Assembly (NCBI GenBank): GCA_025062105.1
Contig: JANXAQ010000156.1
Location: 1-64,000 of the forward strand
Direction of reading: 5' to 3'
DNA length: 64,000 nt
DNA from: Thermoguttaceae bacterium
GTDB taxonomy: Bacteria; Planctomycetota; Planctomycetia; Pirellulales; Thermoguttaceae
Shown here: positions 17,547-26,582 of the stretch, piece after piece
How positions within the stretch are numbered: the stretch's first letter is position 1
How the letters are laid out: each line of letters opens with the position of its first letter
Position numbers and translations under genes: made by a program
The notes under the pieces: model-generated
Seen by the model: only the letters and a program-made list of their open reading frames with translations
Told to the model about the DNA's origin: nothing
Databases searched by the model: none

Positions 17547-19196
17547 TTATCGGAGCACTGAGGCCAGTTCGTTCCAGGCGGTCCATAGGCCGCTGACCAG
17601 CATCCCCAAAGCCGACAGCCATAAAAACAAGTCCCACACCCGGCCAGGCCGAATCCTTTGGTCGCATCGCCGATACCGATAATACAAGGTGGCCCCCGCC
17701 AACATGGGAAGCATGATCCCCTGGAGCAGACCACTAGCTAAGATCAGCTTTTCCGGCCGACGAATGCATAAGCAACAAAATAGAGCAAAACTCGGCAAAA
17801 ACACGCAAAAACCTTTCACCCACCGCCACCGGGTTTCTGGCCGACCAGCACCCAGGCCGAAGATTCTTACCGCATCGGTGGCCACTAAGGCATGGCCCGC
17901 ATTGGCCACAAAAAAGGTAGAATACAACACGGCAAACGCCCCGAATAGGAAAACCCAGTGGGCCCAAGACCCAAAGACTTTCACATACGGTTGGCTCAGA
18001 GCATAGACCATCTGATTGCCTTCTGGATCCAGGCCTTCCGGGTAAAGAACCGCGGCACCCAGAATATAGAAAGCCACCGTAGCGAATGTATATATTACCA
18101 TAGATAAAAAGGCGTCCCATCGCATCACTCGCATCCAACCTTGGGCACGTTGGGCCCAAGCCGAGCCAGGCTCCAGCGGCCCCGTCCAGCGGGCATACCC
18201 CTTTTCCAGGCACCAGTATGGATAGCTGATCAGTTCATTGGCACCAACTCCTATAATGCCAAAGGTGGCCAAGGCAGTAGCCACCGCATTTTTCGGTTCG
18301 CTCCGCACTAAGGCCATCAGCGAATGGGTCAATTCCTCCCAACGGGGAGTCCGACCTTTCAACCCCTCCAGTAAATCCGTCCATCGGATGGCATACTCCG
18401 TCCGCTGCAAAGCCACCACACAAAAAATCGTTACCCCAGTAAATCCCGCCACCAAAAAGGCCGACACATTCTGCACTAACCCATATCGACCCACCACTAA
18501 AAGGGCAATGGTAAGTAAGGTAACCAAACCGGCCCAAAGAATATCATCTTCCGTGGGCTGGTCCTCAGCTTTCGGCCGAGGCCGACCTATCACCTCCTCC
18601 AACCAGGCCTTGATCCGGTCCCGGGCCGATTGGCGGACCTTAGGGTCTTGACTGGATAATGCCCCTTTTTCCTCCTCGGACAACCGCTGCAAATGCCTCC
18701 AGGCAGCCTCGTCCCAGGCAATCTGCTCTTCTAACAGACGCTTGAAATCGCCGGTAATCGGTAGGCTGATAGCCAAAGATTGCCCTACCCCATGCACAAT
18801 GCCGCCCAACTGGGCAATGCTAACCGTAAACATCACCAGCCAATACCACAAAATCCACCGCACCCCCCATAACCGAGGCCCAGGCACTTCCTGTAAGGCA
18901 TCCATGGTGGCCTTCCCAGAGGAGATCGCATATCGCCCAAACTCCACCTGCACAAACACCTTGATCACACAACCCAGAATGATCAGCCACAATAGGCTGA
19001 AACCGGCCTGGGCCCCGGTTTTGGGTGTCAGAATCAGTTCTCCAGAGCCCACAATGGCGGCAGCGATAATTAGCCCCGGCCCAAGCCGACTTAAAATTTT
19101 CCATATCTCTGTAGGAGGAACCTCATACCGGCTATTGAGAGAAACCAAGGATTCGGAACCTTTCTCTACCGAAGGATTGGCCTGAGGTTCCGGCAT
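17547..19196 (-). CDS. Nramp-family divalent metal transporter homologue
   Basis: 549 residues from the ATG at 19196 (MPEPQANPSVEKG), preceded by AGGAG; a longer frame to 19331 lacks such a site. Inner-membrane protein with about 11 hydrophobic segments. The first helix reads LGPGLIIAAAIVGSGELILT followed by PKTGAQAGFSLLWLII, the Nramp start, but the metal-binding DPGN of classical Mn/Fe transporters is replaced by VGSGE. A charged ~80-residue insert (about 165-240, with DEAAWRHLQRLSEEEKGA) separates early helices. This variant branch is common in planctomycetes; because the metal-ligand Asp and Asn are absent the substrate is uncertain. The fold assignment is sound, transport of Mn or Fe is not shown. 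Confidence 0.85.
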   Translation of the reverse strand: MPEPQANPSVEKGSESLVSLNSRYEVPPTEIWKILSRLGPGLIIAAAIVGSGELILTPKTGAQAGFSLLWLIILGCVIKVFVQVEFGRYAISSGKATMDALQEVPGPRLWGVRWILWYWLVMFTVSIAQLGGIVHGVGQSLAISLPITGDFKRLLEEQIAWDEAAWRHLQRLSEEEKGALSSQDPKVRQSARDRIKAWLEEVIGRPRPKAEDQPTEDDILWAGLVTLLTIALLVVGRYGLVQNVSAFLVAGFTGVTIFCVVALQRTEYAIRWTDLLEGLKGRTPRWEELTHSLMALVRSEPKNAVATALATFGIIGVGANELISYPYWCLEKGYARWTGPLEPGSAWAQRAQGWMRVMRWDAFLSMVIYTFATVAFYILGAAVLYPEGLDPEGNQMVYALSQPYVKVFGSWAHWVFLFGAFAVLYSTFFVANAGHALVATDAVRIFGLGAGRPETRWRWVKGFCVFLPSFALFCCLCIRRPEKLILASGLLQGIMLPMLAGATLYYRYRRCDQRIRPGRVWDLFLWLSALGMLVSGLWTAWNELASVLR

Positions 19197-19578
19197 GGAA
19201 GAGATCTCCTGCTTATCTAGTGTTCTTAGGGAGATACGCTCCCTTTGGAGGAGAAGATTTCTAAGCTGAGAGGAATCTTCCTTTGAGGGTGCCCCTTTTT
19301 GGATGCTTTGAGCGGTTCGTTTACCCCCCAAATTGGGGAGATTTTCCCTTGAAATGCATCTAACTTGATCAATTTGCTAATGATTATTAAAAAATCTCGC
19401 AAAAACTGCTAGGAAAACACATGCTTTTGGATTGGCTATACTCTAGAGTTAAGTTGGAGGAGAGCGTGCCGGAATAGTCCGAACGGGGGGTAAAATCCAT
19501 TTTTGAGGTGTTTTTTTCCGAGGTCTTCAAGGATCCGATTCTAAAACCTCCACATAGGGAGATTAAGAGAACCCCAAA
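19197..19578. other. Divergent intergenic region
   Basis: Separates the Nramp-like gene from the pilin-like gene. A TATACT at 19437-19442 could be a -10 box for the plus-strand gene, but no good -35 is seen. No A, B or C element. Confidence 0.3.
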
Positions 19579-20121
19579 ATGGTAGATCGTTTGGTGAAGA
19601 TTGAAGGGGACCCTTTGGTGATAGCCATCGCCATCGGGGCGCTGGCTACCGGCGGATATGTGCTTCTATGCTTCCGGTATCGCCAGGGGACATTTACCTT
19701 TTTAGATGCCTGTTTAGGGATAGCGATTTGGGCAATTGGTTCTGGGATTGCCTATCCTTGGATCTGGACAGTGTCTCAGCAAACCAAAGCCTCTGCTTTG
19801 CAACAAACTTTGCATACCCTCCGGACCCAAATCCAACGGTACCGGATCGATCATGGAGGCAGTACGCCCGTGCTTTTCGAGGGCCGACTCCCCCAATTAA
19901 CTGTCGCAACCAATGCGCAAGGAGAACCTGGACCTCCAGGTCCAGATTATCCCTATGGGCCTTATCTACCTGCCGGAATTCCTGCTAATCCCTATACCGG
20001 CATTAATACAGTTACCAGTACCCCCACCAATCCTCCTCCAGGCCCCAGCGGAGTAGGAGGCTGGCTATATCATGAACCGAGCGGCCAAATCTGGCCAGAT
20101 TTACCAGACCATTTAGATTAA
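19579..20121 (+). CDS. Type IV pilin/GspG-like protein with atypical N-terminus
   Basis: 180 residues. The C-terminal part follows the GspG plan: ALQQTLHTLRTQIQRYRIDH (73-92) after a hydrophobic segment, then LPQLT, YGPYLPAGIPANPYTG (126-141) and GGWLYHEPSGQIWPD (160-174). The usual short leader with G-FTLIE is missing. Instead a first hydrophobic segment (DPLVIAIAIGALATGGYVLL, 11-30) precedes QGTFTFLDACLGIAIWAIGS (36-55), where GTFTFLD resembles a degraded prepilin site with Asp in place of Glu5. Either a double-membrane anchor or cleavage at Gly37 is possible. No secretion genes are adjacent. The next bases after its stop codon begin an A element. Confidence 0.65.
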   Translation: MVDRLVKIEGDPLVIAIAIGALATGGYVLLCFRYRQGTFTFLDACLGIAIWAIGSGIAYPWIWTVSQQTKASALQQTLHTLRTQIQRYRIDHGGSTPVLFEGRLPQLTVATNAQGEPGPPGPDYPYGPYLPAGIPANPYTGINTVTSTPTNPPPGPSGVGGWLYHEPSGQIWPDLPDHLD

Positions 20122-20266
20122 CTGGTCTTATGCCATTTTTGGGCTTACCCTGGTAAATGCTCTAACTCCTTGTAGTGGTTGCTATTGGGTTAGATTTTGT
20201 GAAGAAAGCAGAAATCGTTGTAACTACTGGAAAAGAGAACAGTTAAGAAAAATGGCAAGAATCAAG
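20122..20266. repeat. Element A, copy A9, directly after a stop codon
   Basis: Left end CTGGTCTTATGCCATTTTTG begins at the base after the pilin-like gene's stop; right end AAAAATGGCAAGAATCAAG. Inverted orientation. No clear duplication. Confidence 0.8.
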
Positions 20267-20395
20267 ATCCCCCGGCCTTGGTTGTACGGGGATAGGAAAG
20301 GTAGGTTCTCCATTCGGCTGGACTACCTTATGCTCAAAAGGAGGTATTTGAAGATTACCTCGGCTTTCTTTTAGCCAAACGGCCCGGCGGGTTGG

Positions 20396-20581
20396 TTATC
20401 GTTCTTCCAGACCTAAATTTTTCAGCACCTGCAGATACCCAGGGGTTAAGGCCCGAATTTTTTGAGCGATCAAGGCTTTTTCGGAGGGAGTAGCAGTAGC
20501 TAACCGGCGGGCCCATTTCCGAATTTTTTCCCGCCGATGCCGGCGGCGTCGGAGTTCTTTTTTACGTTCGCAAATGCCCAC
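20396..20581 (-). CDS. Small basic protein, DUF6800-like
   Basis: 61 residues from GTG at 20581, with AAAGGAG 7 nt upstream on the minus strand (20589-20595); a TTG at 20608 would add nine residues. The protein is very basic: ERKKELRRRRHRREKIRKWA, then a helix SEKALIAQKIRALTPGYLQV. It resembles the small Arg/Lys-rich planctomycete proteins I associate with DUF6800. Such charge suggests contact with RNA, DNA or ribosomes, but no function is known. It is a single gene. Confidence 0.65.
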   Translation of the reverse strand: MGICERKKELRRRRHRREKIRKWARRLATATPSEKALIAQKIRALTPGYLQVLKNLGLEER

Positions 20582-20608
20582 AGGTTTACTCCTTTGCTTG
20601 TGGTTCAA

Positions 20609-21260
20609 GCCTCAGCAAGCTGCTGGAAAATATTCCGGAACTTAGTTCTTTCGGGTTTTTGGTAGGGAAAACCATCATGAACTTATCTATTTTGTGTATT
20701 TTATATATTCTATTTTTCTAAAGTAACTTATACCTTCCCAAGCTAAAAAATTATATTTTTACCATGAAAGCCCGCCCCTGTCAATCTGGAGGCCATTTTA
20801 TTTCGCCTGGTGGTGGTTTGCCGATCTGCTACCTTTTTGACACCTTACCTCCAACCCATTTTCTGCATCCCAAAGCTATTCATTTCCTCTTTCCTGGAAG
20901 GTGCTCTGTTCCCGGGGTCTAAAAGTTGAACAGCCCCGGGTCCCGGCGGAAAACCGCTCTTGCTTTAAACAGGGTTTTTCAGTACCCTGCCGCTCTCCCC
21001 CTTGGTGAGATGGGAGGAGTGAGAGGCACGGCAGAAAATCCGTTGGGCCATTCGGGACCATTCTCCTTTCGCACTCCTGAACCTAGGCGTGCCTATTTGG
21101 AATGGTTTTTGAACGGAAGTTAGCGGATCTCCCCAATCCCTTCGGTAACCGTCGGAAATAACATTTCGGCATCGCTTAAAAGGGCCAAATTCTGTAGGGC
21201 GCAGACCGGAGAAAGGTAAGGCAGCATTTTTGGGTCTCATTAGAAGGCGAGTTCCGACCC
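20609..21260. other. Gene-poor stretch of 650 bp
   Basis: Contains a very AT-rich block (20677-20765) and no A, B or C element. Several short frames here have no ribosome site or protein-like composition. Nothing else recognised. Confidence 0.4.
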
Positions 21261-21926
21261 ATGAGCAGAGAAAAATGGGCTTTTTGTTTGAAATGGGCTG
21301 GGTTATGCGTGGGCTTATTGTGGGCCATTTCGGCAGGTTGTGTGGGGGCCCTTACTACGGCTGCGTATTTGCTCCAGGGTACTGACGTACCGGCCGAGTT
21401 TACCGGCCTGAAAGGCAAAAAAGTAGCGGTGGTCTGTCAGCCTATGGTAGCCATGCAGGTGCGCAGTAGCACAGCTGCCCGGGATTTAGCCCGCCAACTA
21501 AGTGTACTTCTACAACAGAATGTGGCTCGGATTCAGGTCATCTCCTCGCAAAAAGTAGAAAATTGGATGGACCAGAACCAGTGGGAGGAGTTTCTGGACA
21601 TTGGTAAAGCACTTCAAGCAGACATGGTGGTCGGGGTCGAACTGGAGCAGTTTAATCTTTACCAAAGCCAAACTCTTTATCAGGGGCAGGCCAGCCTCAC
21701 CGTAAAAGTTATCGACTGCAATGCGGGCGGAAAAATCGTCTTTGAACGAGCTTTGTCTCAAATCCGATATCCGCCGAATCACAGCATCCCCACCTGGGAG
21801 AAGCCAGAGGCCCAATTCCGCCGAGAGTTTATTGCCTATTTGGCCGAAGCGATTGGCCGATATTTCTATGGCTATGACCCCTATCGGGATTTTGCGCAGG
21901 ATGCAATGTTTTTGCACGGCCAGTAG
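21261..21926 (+). CDS. Conserved lipoprotein of unknown function
   Basis: 221 residues. The N-terminus is basic (MSREK), then a hydrophobic run ends ISAGC, a lipobox with Cys27 as the likely lipidated residue. The mature part has an alternating alpha/beta pattern: KKVAVVCQPMVAMQVRSS, RDLARQLSVLLQQNV, IQVISSQKVENWMD, ADMVVGVELEQFNLY, LTVKVIDCNAGGKIVFERAL, and a C-terminal REFIAYLAEAIGRYFYGYDP. This looks like the envelope proteins of unknown role that bind other components through an alpha/beta domain; I recall planctomycete homologues but no function. It would sit on the outer or inner membrane facing the periplasm. The ribosome site is weak. Confidence 0.8.
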   Translation: MSREKWAFCLKWAGLCVGLLWAISAGCVGALTTAAYLLQGTDVPAEFTGLKGKKVAVVCQPMVAMQVRSSTAARDLARQLSVLLQQNVARIQVISSQKVENWMDQNQWEEFLDIGKALQADMVVGVELEQFNLYQSQTLYQGQASLTVKVIDCNAGGKIVFERALSQIRYPPNHSIPTWEKPEAQFRREFIAYLAEAIGRYFYGYDPYRDFAQDAMFLHGQ

Positions 21927-22249
21927 GGGTGCGGCTGTAATTCTGTGGGAAAATTGGGCAAACTAGACAATATAGGCCAAACAAGCCCTACCCCCGAAAG
22001 CCAACTTTGCACAGAACCTACTCATTTTACTTCCAGATATCCACACCTAAACTCCTTCCAGCAACTCATAGCCCCTGGAATCTGGAATCCAGAGCTTTTT
22101 GTTCTGACAGATGCCAGTGGAAGGGCCGGGTCGATGGGCCTGGCAATGATCTATGGTTCCCCAACTCTTCTAGCCTGACCACAAAAAATCAGCCGCACCC
22201 GCCAGTCTCGCTGTTATACACAAGTTAGAGTTCAGACGCTCGGACATCA
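21927..22249. other. Intergenic stretch
   Basis: No gene, terminator or recognised repeat found between the lipoprotein gene and element F2. Confidence 0.3.
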
Positions 22250-22369
22250 CTTTAGGTAAAGCAGGAAAACTCGTTGAACAACACAGAATGGACCAAATAG
22301 AAAATATAGGCAAACCATTTTCTGAAACTAAAGACCTCCTGATCTTTTAAATGATTTTTCCTAAATTAT
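22250..22369. repeat. Element F, copy F2 (inverted)
   Basis: Reverse complement of the family-F plan: AAAACTCGTTGAACAACA near one end and TTTTTCCTAAATTATGC at the other. Compare 55348-55467. Confidence 0.5.
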
Positions 22370-22411
22370 GCATTTATCCAAAGTAACTATTGGCTTGTTT
22401 TGGAAGGTTTG

Positions 22412-22642
22412 TTATCCCCCTAATTGGATCAATCGTTTGGTGCTACTCTGAGGGGAAATCCATCCCAAAGATGTGGATAACAGCGAGACCCGCCAGTAGG
22501 GATGGGATCCGAGCCGGAGGGGCTCTGGCTTCTTTTCTGGTAACATTTCCCACCGGGTGAAGAACCCCGCCGCTTGCCTGGTGCCGGCCGAATGAGCCGA
22601 TAACCAGGCCGAGGGAGCCAAAAACTCATTTACTCGTCTCAT
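22412..22642 (-). CDS. Possible small protein, unrecognised
   Basis: 76 residues beginning MRRVNEFLAPSAWLSAH. GAGGGG stands about 9 nt before the start, which is why it is listed. Composition is not clearly protein-like, part of it overlaps an E-type end sequence (GGCCGAATGAG), and I recognise no family. It could well be chance. Confidence 0.2.
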   Translation of the reverse strand: MRRVNEFLAPSAWLSAHSAGTRQAAGFFTRWEMLPEKKPEPLRLGSHPYWRVSLLSTSLGWISPQSSTKRLIQLGG

Positions 22643-22979
22643 TTCTCTTTCCCCTCTTTTTCACCTTTTACCCTCTGGAGGTCCTGGGGAGAAAATAGGA
22701 CTCCCTCATTCGGCTGAAGTATTCCCTTTTCTTTTCTCTTCTTCCAACCTAGGGGTTAGCCCGGTGCGGGATGCCGCATAATGGGTATCTTTGATTGCCC
22801 ATTGGTGGGGTTCTTTACAAAAAGCCCCGGCTATTTTAGCATAACCTTTAGCACAAACAGGGTTTTCCCAGCCTTTTTAGGGGAGAAGACCTATCTGAAG
22901 AAAGTGGAAAGTCCTTTTGTTGGGCGCCTGGTGGAGGAAATGTTTTCTTTTCCGGAGTCCTTCCCTGCCTAGACACAGT

Positions 22980-23795
22980 ATGGTAGCAGAGCGGATTGGG
23001 TTAATTGGGGCCGGTCAAATGGCCACCGCCTTAGCCTGTGGGTGGCTGCGGGTGGGATTGGTCCGCCCAGAAGGTCTTTTGGCGTCGGATCCGTCTGCTG
23101 AAGCCCGGAACCGCTTCACGCAAGCCACTCAAGTCCGCAGTACCTCTAATAACTTGGAAGTAGTGGACTTGGCCCAGGTCCTGGTGTTGGCGGTAAAGCC
23201 CCAACATATTCGGGGGGTTTTGGAGGAACTCCGTGGGAAAGTCCGGCCTACTCAACTGGTGATTTCGGTGGTAGCGGGGCTGCGGTTGGAAAAGTTGCAA
23301 GAGGCTTTAGGAGAAACCAGCCGGATTGTACGGGTGATGCCCAACACCCCTTGTTTGGTAGGCTATGGGGTTTCCGCTTATTGTTTGGGCTCGGCGGCTA
23401 CCGATGCAGATGGTCAGTTGGTGGCTCAGCTTTTTGGGGCAGTGGGCCAAACGTATGAAGTTCAAGAAGCCTGGATGGACGCGGTAACCGGGCTTTCCGG
23501 ATCAGGACCTGCCTATGGATTTGTGATTTTGGAGGCGTTAGCCGATGCAGGGGTCCGATTGGGACTGCCACGGGATGTCGCCTTAAAGTTGGCGGCCCAT
23601 ACGCTGGTAGGATCGGCTCAAATGGTTATTGCCACTGGCGAACATCCGGCGGTGTTGAAAGATCGGGTGGCCAGTCCCGGCGGGACCACCATTATGGGAC
23701 TCTATATGTTGGAACGAGGCGGTCTGCGGGCTGCTTTAATCGAGGCCGTCGAAGCAGCCGCACGCCGCAGCGCCGAACTGGCACAACTGTTTTAA
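22980..23795 (+). CDS. proC: Pyrroline-5-carboxylate reductase
   Basis: Last step of proline synthesis: reduces 1-pyrroline-5-carboxylate with NAD(P)H. 271 residues from the ATG at 22980, so that the Rossmann motif IGLIGAGQMATALACGW begins at residue 6; the frame is open further up but that part is not protein-like. Other marks: VLAVKPQHIRGVLEEL, VVAGLRLEKLQEAL, RVMPNTPCLVGYGVSAY, and the C-terminal signature GSGPAYGFVILEALADAGVR followed by ASPGGTTIMGLYMLERGGLR. Length is usual for ProC. No other proline gene is near. An array of A pieces lies just downstream. Confidence 0.97.
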   Translation: MVAERIGLIGAGQMATALACGWLRVGLVRPEGLLASDPSAEARNRFTQATQVRSTSNNLEVVDLAQVLVLAVKPQHIRGVLEELRGKVRPTQLVISVVAGLRLEKLQEALGETSRIVRVMPNTPCLVGYGVSAYCLGSAATDADGQLVAQLFGAVGQTYEVQEAWMDAVTGLSGSGPAYGFVILEALADAGVRLGLPRDVALKLAAHTLVGSAQMVIATGEHPAVLKDRVASPGGTTIMGLYMLERGGLRAALIEAVEAAARRSAELAQLF

Positions 23796-23830
23796 CTGGA
23801 CTGTTACCATTTTGGGCTCTGTCCTGCCAA

Positions 23831-24103
23831 CTCGACCTTTTGCCATTTTGGACGCTGCTCTAGAAACTCAACTTTTGCCATTTTGGGTCTCGCTTTCGAA
23901 AAAGGATACTCGAACTACTCGTAGCTATTGAAGGTTACAAATTGGATAAACCAATAGAGTTCGACTTTTGCCGTTTTTCCTGGGTTGGTTTGACTCCAAG
24001 GGTTACGACGAACCTCCTGCTCTTGCAATTTCCTAAGGCCAATCATTTCAAGGAGTGAGAGTTTTCCCTCTTCAGCAGCAGCCCAAAAATAGCAAAAGTC
24101 GCA
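23831..24103. repeat. Cluster of A elements: two fragments and copy A10
   Basis: Two A ends follow one another (CTCGACCTTTTGCCATTTTG at 23831, CTCAACTTTTGCCATTTTG at 23877), the second truncated near 23958. A fuller forward copy A10 runs 23960-24103 (TTCGACTTTTGCCGTTTTTC ... AATAGCAAAAGTCGCA). Confidence 0.75.
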
Positions 24104-24108
24104 CAGAG

Positions 24109-24583
24109 GGAATCTCTGCCAAATCCTTAAACAGAGTAAGGAATTATAGGAACTTTTGCTTCAATAAGCATCAAGCCGCTCTATCCCATCACCTACTATA
24201 TGTAGCCCCGTTGGATAATCCTGGACATATAGTGAACATTATGAGTTTTGATTCGGTAGGTTTTAGCCTAGCCATCCAAACACCTACTCTATGTAGGGAG
24301 CTAGCAGGCTAGTAACCCTCTATGTAGGGTTGGAGATGAGGGCACCAAAATGATATAAAGAACCTCTGCAAAATCCTGAACATATAGTGCACTTTGGGAA
24401 CTTTTGACTCTCTAGCCGGTAGATTTTCCTATCTGGAAATCTACGATCGATTGGGTGCTAGCAATGCTAGAAGCCCTAGTTGTTGTGTTAGAGAGAAGAC
24501 CAGACAAAATGCTATAAAAATATCCCTTTCGATTATGCAGAGGTTCCATAAAAAATATCTCCGTTGGATTATCCAGAGGTTTC
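24109..24583. repeat. Compound B element: outer hybrid copy B7 containing another B
   Basis: Outer left end GGAATCTCTGCCAAATCC at 24109. A second B left half, lacking its end, begins near 24214. The outer right end ATTATCCAGAGGTTTC finishes at 24583. A complete B (24359-24547) interrupts it. Confidence 0.8.
24359..24547. repeat. Element B, inner copy nested in B7
   Basis: AGAACCTCTGCAAAATCC at left and ATTATGCAGAGGTTCC at right. Duplication ATAA at 24355-24358 and 24548-24551, within outer B sequence that continues on both sides. Confidence 0.9.
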
Positions 24584-24719
24584 TTGGCGTTTTTTGACCT
24601 ATCCAGCATTCAAGGGTCTTTTGGCAAAGGTATGAGAGACTCCTCTGATCCTGGGAGCGTCCCAAAGAGGAGGCGATGGGAGAGGAATTGTAGTTTTTGA
24701 CTAGGGAGACCCATGGCCT

Positions 24720-25199
24720 ATGTCCATGTTCGAAGATACACAGTATCGATGGCGAGAGACCTATTTTGTATTGTTTGATGCTCGGAATCGACCTACTTTA
24801 GAACAAGTAGAAAAGGCATTGCAACGATTAAAATGTCGGTTGATTTTCCGGAATCAGGAGGCAGATTCTCGGGGACGGTTTTCTTCGATAACGGTTTTGT
24901 CTCCGGATGATTTCGCGGCGTTGGATATTTGCTATACCGGCGGTAAAGAGGTTACCGAAGAAGCGGAGGAACTTTTTCGAGAATTAGCTGGGCCGGATTG
25001 CTCCAAAGGGGATCGTGCCCGACTGGAGAAACTCCGCCGGGCCACAGGCCGATTCGAGGTCCTACATTTCGAACAAATCCTGGACGAAGAAAATGACGAA
25101 GAGATGCTAGATCCGAGCACTCTGTTGATGGTGCTAGAAGCGTTGGCCAACCTTACCGATGGAATTGCTGTCGATCCGCAGTCCGGCACATTGGTATAA
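24720..25199 (+). CDS. Conserved planctomycete protein of unknown function
   Basis: 159 residues, cytoplasmic, acidic. It begins MSMFEDTQYRWRETYFVLFD, then RPTLEQVEKALQRLKCRLIF and a middle with SPDDFAALDICYTGG, followed by a charged helix (TEEAEELFRELAG). The second Met (24726) is an alternative start. There is no signal peptide or membrane segment and no motif of a known enzyme; the N-terminal half has the beta-alpha-beta pattern of small ferredoxin-like domains, which is only an impression. I recall homologues only in planctomycetes. The EF-P-like gene follows on the same strand after about 195 bp. Confidence 0.8.
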   Translation: MSMFEDTQYRWRETYFVLFDARNRPTLEQVEKALQRLKCRLIFRNQEADSRGRFSSITVLSPDDFAALDICYTGGKEVTEEAEELFRELAGPDCSKGDRARLEKLRRATGRFEVLHFEQILDEENDEEMLDPSTLLMVLEALANLTDGIAVDPQSGTLV

Positions 25200-25394
25200 A
25201 AATATTCCTTATCGCCTTGGGAAGCCTACAACAGGAAAAACGAAAGCCTCTTCGGTTTGGGAAAATAGTCAGAAGGCTTTTTGGCCAAGGGAGTAACTTT
25301 TTGGGCGTTTCTTCCCACAGGTGAGTCAGGGTGCTATTTTGTTGGTTCAATGCCTTCTAACGATAAGATGCTCCGAACAGAAGGGGATGGTTCT

Positions 25395-25958
25395 ATGTTA
25401 GCTAAAGATATTAAGCCTGGCGCGATTGTGGTATATCAGGATGCGCCCTGTTTGATTGAGGCGGTTTCGGTGCAGAGTCCGTCGGCTCGAGGTGCGCAGA
25501 CATTGTATAAATATCGTGCCCGGAATCTGATCACCCGTCAAAAGGTGGATATTACTCTTCGAGGGGGGGAGTCGTTGGAAGAAGCCGACTTTGTTCGCCG
25601 ACCAGTCAAATACATCTATTCCGATGCGACTCATCACCACTTTCTCGACCAGACGGACTATAACGATTATGCTTTGCCGCACGAGGCCATCGCCGAGCAG
25701 ATGCAATACGTTACCGAAGAGCTGGAAGGCATTCAGGCCCTGATTTTCAATGGGGAATGCGTGAGCATTCAGGTGCCCTGGACGGTAACGCTGCGGATTG
25801 TGGAATGTGAACCCGGCGTGCGGGGCAACTCCGCCACTTCTCGAAGCAAACCTGCCAAATTGGAGACCGGCCTGGTGGTCCAGGTGCCGGAATATCTGGA
25901 ACCGGGCGAATTGATCAAAGTAGATACTCGGACCGGAGAGTATCTTTCCCGGGCATAA
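25395..25958 (+). CDS. Elongation factor P-like protein, YeiP type
   Basis: 187 residues from the ATG at 25395 (MLAKDIKPGAIVVYQDAPCL); upstream in-frame codons give an unlikely extension. Three domains as in EF-P: the KOW-like N-domain (1-63), an OB domain (about 67-125, PVKYIYSDATHHHFLDQ) and a second OB domain closing GLVVQVPEYLEPGELIKVDT. EF-P enters the ribosomal E site and relieves stalling at proline runs. In EF-P the loop tip carries a modified Lys34 (PGKG); here the loop is SPSARGAQTLYKYR with Arg32, as in E. coli YeiP. This argues for the YeiP branch with no lysine modification. No modification gene (epmA, epmB) is adjacent. Confidence 0.9.
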   Translation: MLAKDIKPGAIVVYQDAPCLIEAVSVQSPSARGAQTLYKYRARNLITRQKVDITLRGGESLEEADFVRRPVKYIYSDATHHHFLDQTDYNDYALPHEAIAEQMQYVTEELEGIQALIFNGECVSIQVPWTVTLRIVECEPGVRGNSATSRSKPAKLETGLVVQVPEYLEPGELIKVDTRTGEYLSRA

Positions 25959-26334
25959 TGATCTAATTTATAGTCTATCGTTCGTTTCTTTTTCGGAAGA
26001 CTTCAGCCAAAGAGAATGGGCCTATGTTTTTCGTGGCTCCTAGAGGGTTAAGGAACGACGAAAGGGGGAAAACAAGCAGTTTTTTGGCACTTTCACTCTA
26101 GTCTGCTCCTCACTACGCCAATGTACCTGGCCCCCGGAGACAAGTAGCATTTTTTGGACCTTTTCCTCAGCGAACTTTGCTGGCCAACCTCTCAGAGGCT
26201 GTGTCGCATGAACCAGTTTTCCTTATTCCGCTGGCCGGTCAAGACTTTTGGTAGCCGAGGTCGCCACATCCTGGGCTGTAGATCCTCCGAGTGGGTAGGA
26301 CAGGCAGCCGAGTAAACCAAAAATCGTTTTTCAG
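25959..26334. other. Intergenic stretch
   Basis: No gene or recognised element between the EF-P-like gene and element C2. Confidence 0.3.
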
Positions 26335-26490
26335 AGGCTGTTCTAAAAAAACATTTTCGATGAGGAAAGGTGGTTTCCTTCCTCAATGGCACAGAATCCC
26401 CAAAATCCCTCTTTTTAAAGAGTGAGGAGGGAGGAGCTGGTCGGACAAAACTCATTGGAAACCGCCCAAATCCCAATTTCAGGACGGCCT
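26335..26490. repeat. Element C, copy C2
   Basis: Ends AGGCTGTTCTAAAAAAAC and CAGGACGGCCT. The interior matches C3 (TTTCCTTCCTCAATGG, AAATCCCTCTTTTTAA). Flanks TTCAG and CTCAG agree at 4 of 5. Confidence 0.85.
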
Positions 26491-26582
26491 CTCAGACAGG
26501 CTCCTGGCACGCAGCGGAAAGGTAAATGAGTTCAGTGGGCTGAAGTGTTATACTTTTCTTCGTGTTGGAAAGATGGCTTCGG

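Noticed and set aside
22781-22972. 63-residue frame just before proC
   Set aside because: No ribosome-binding site and no recognisable protein; only its closeness to proC suggested a leader peptide.
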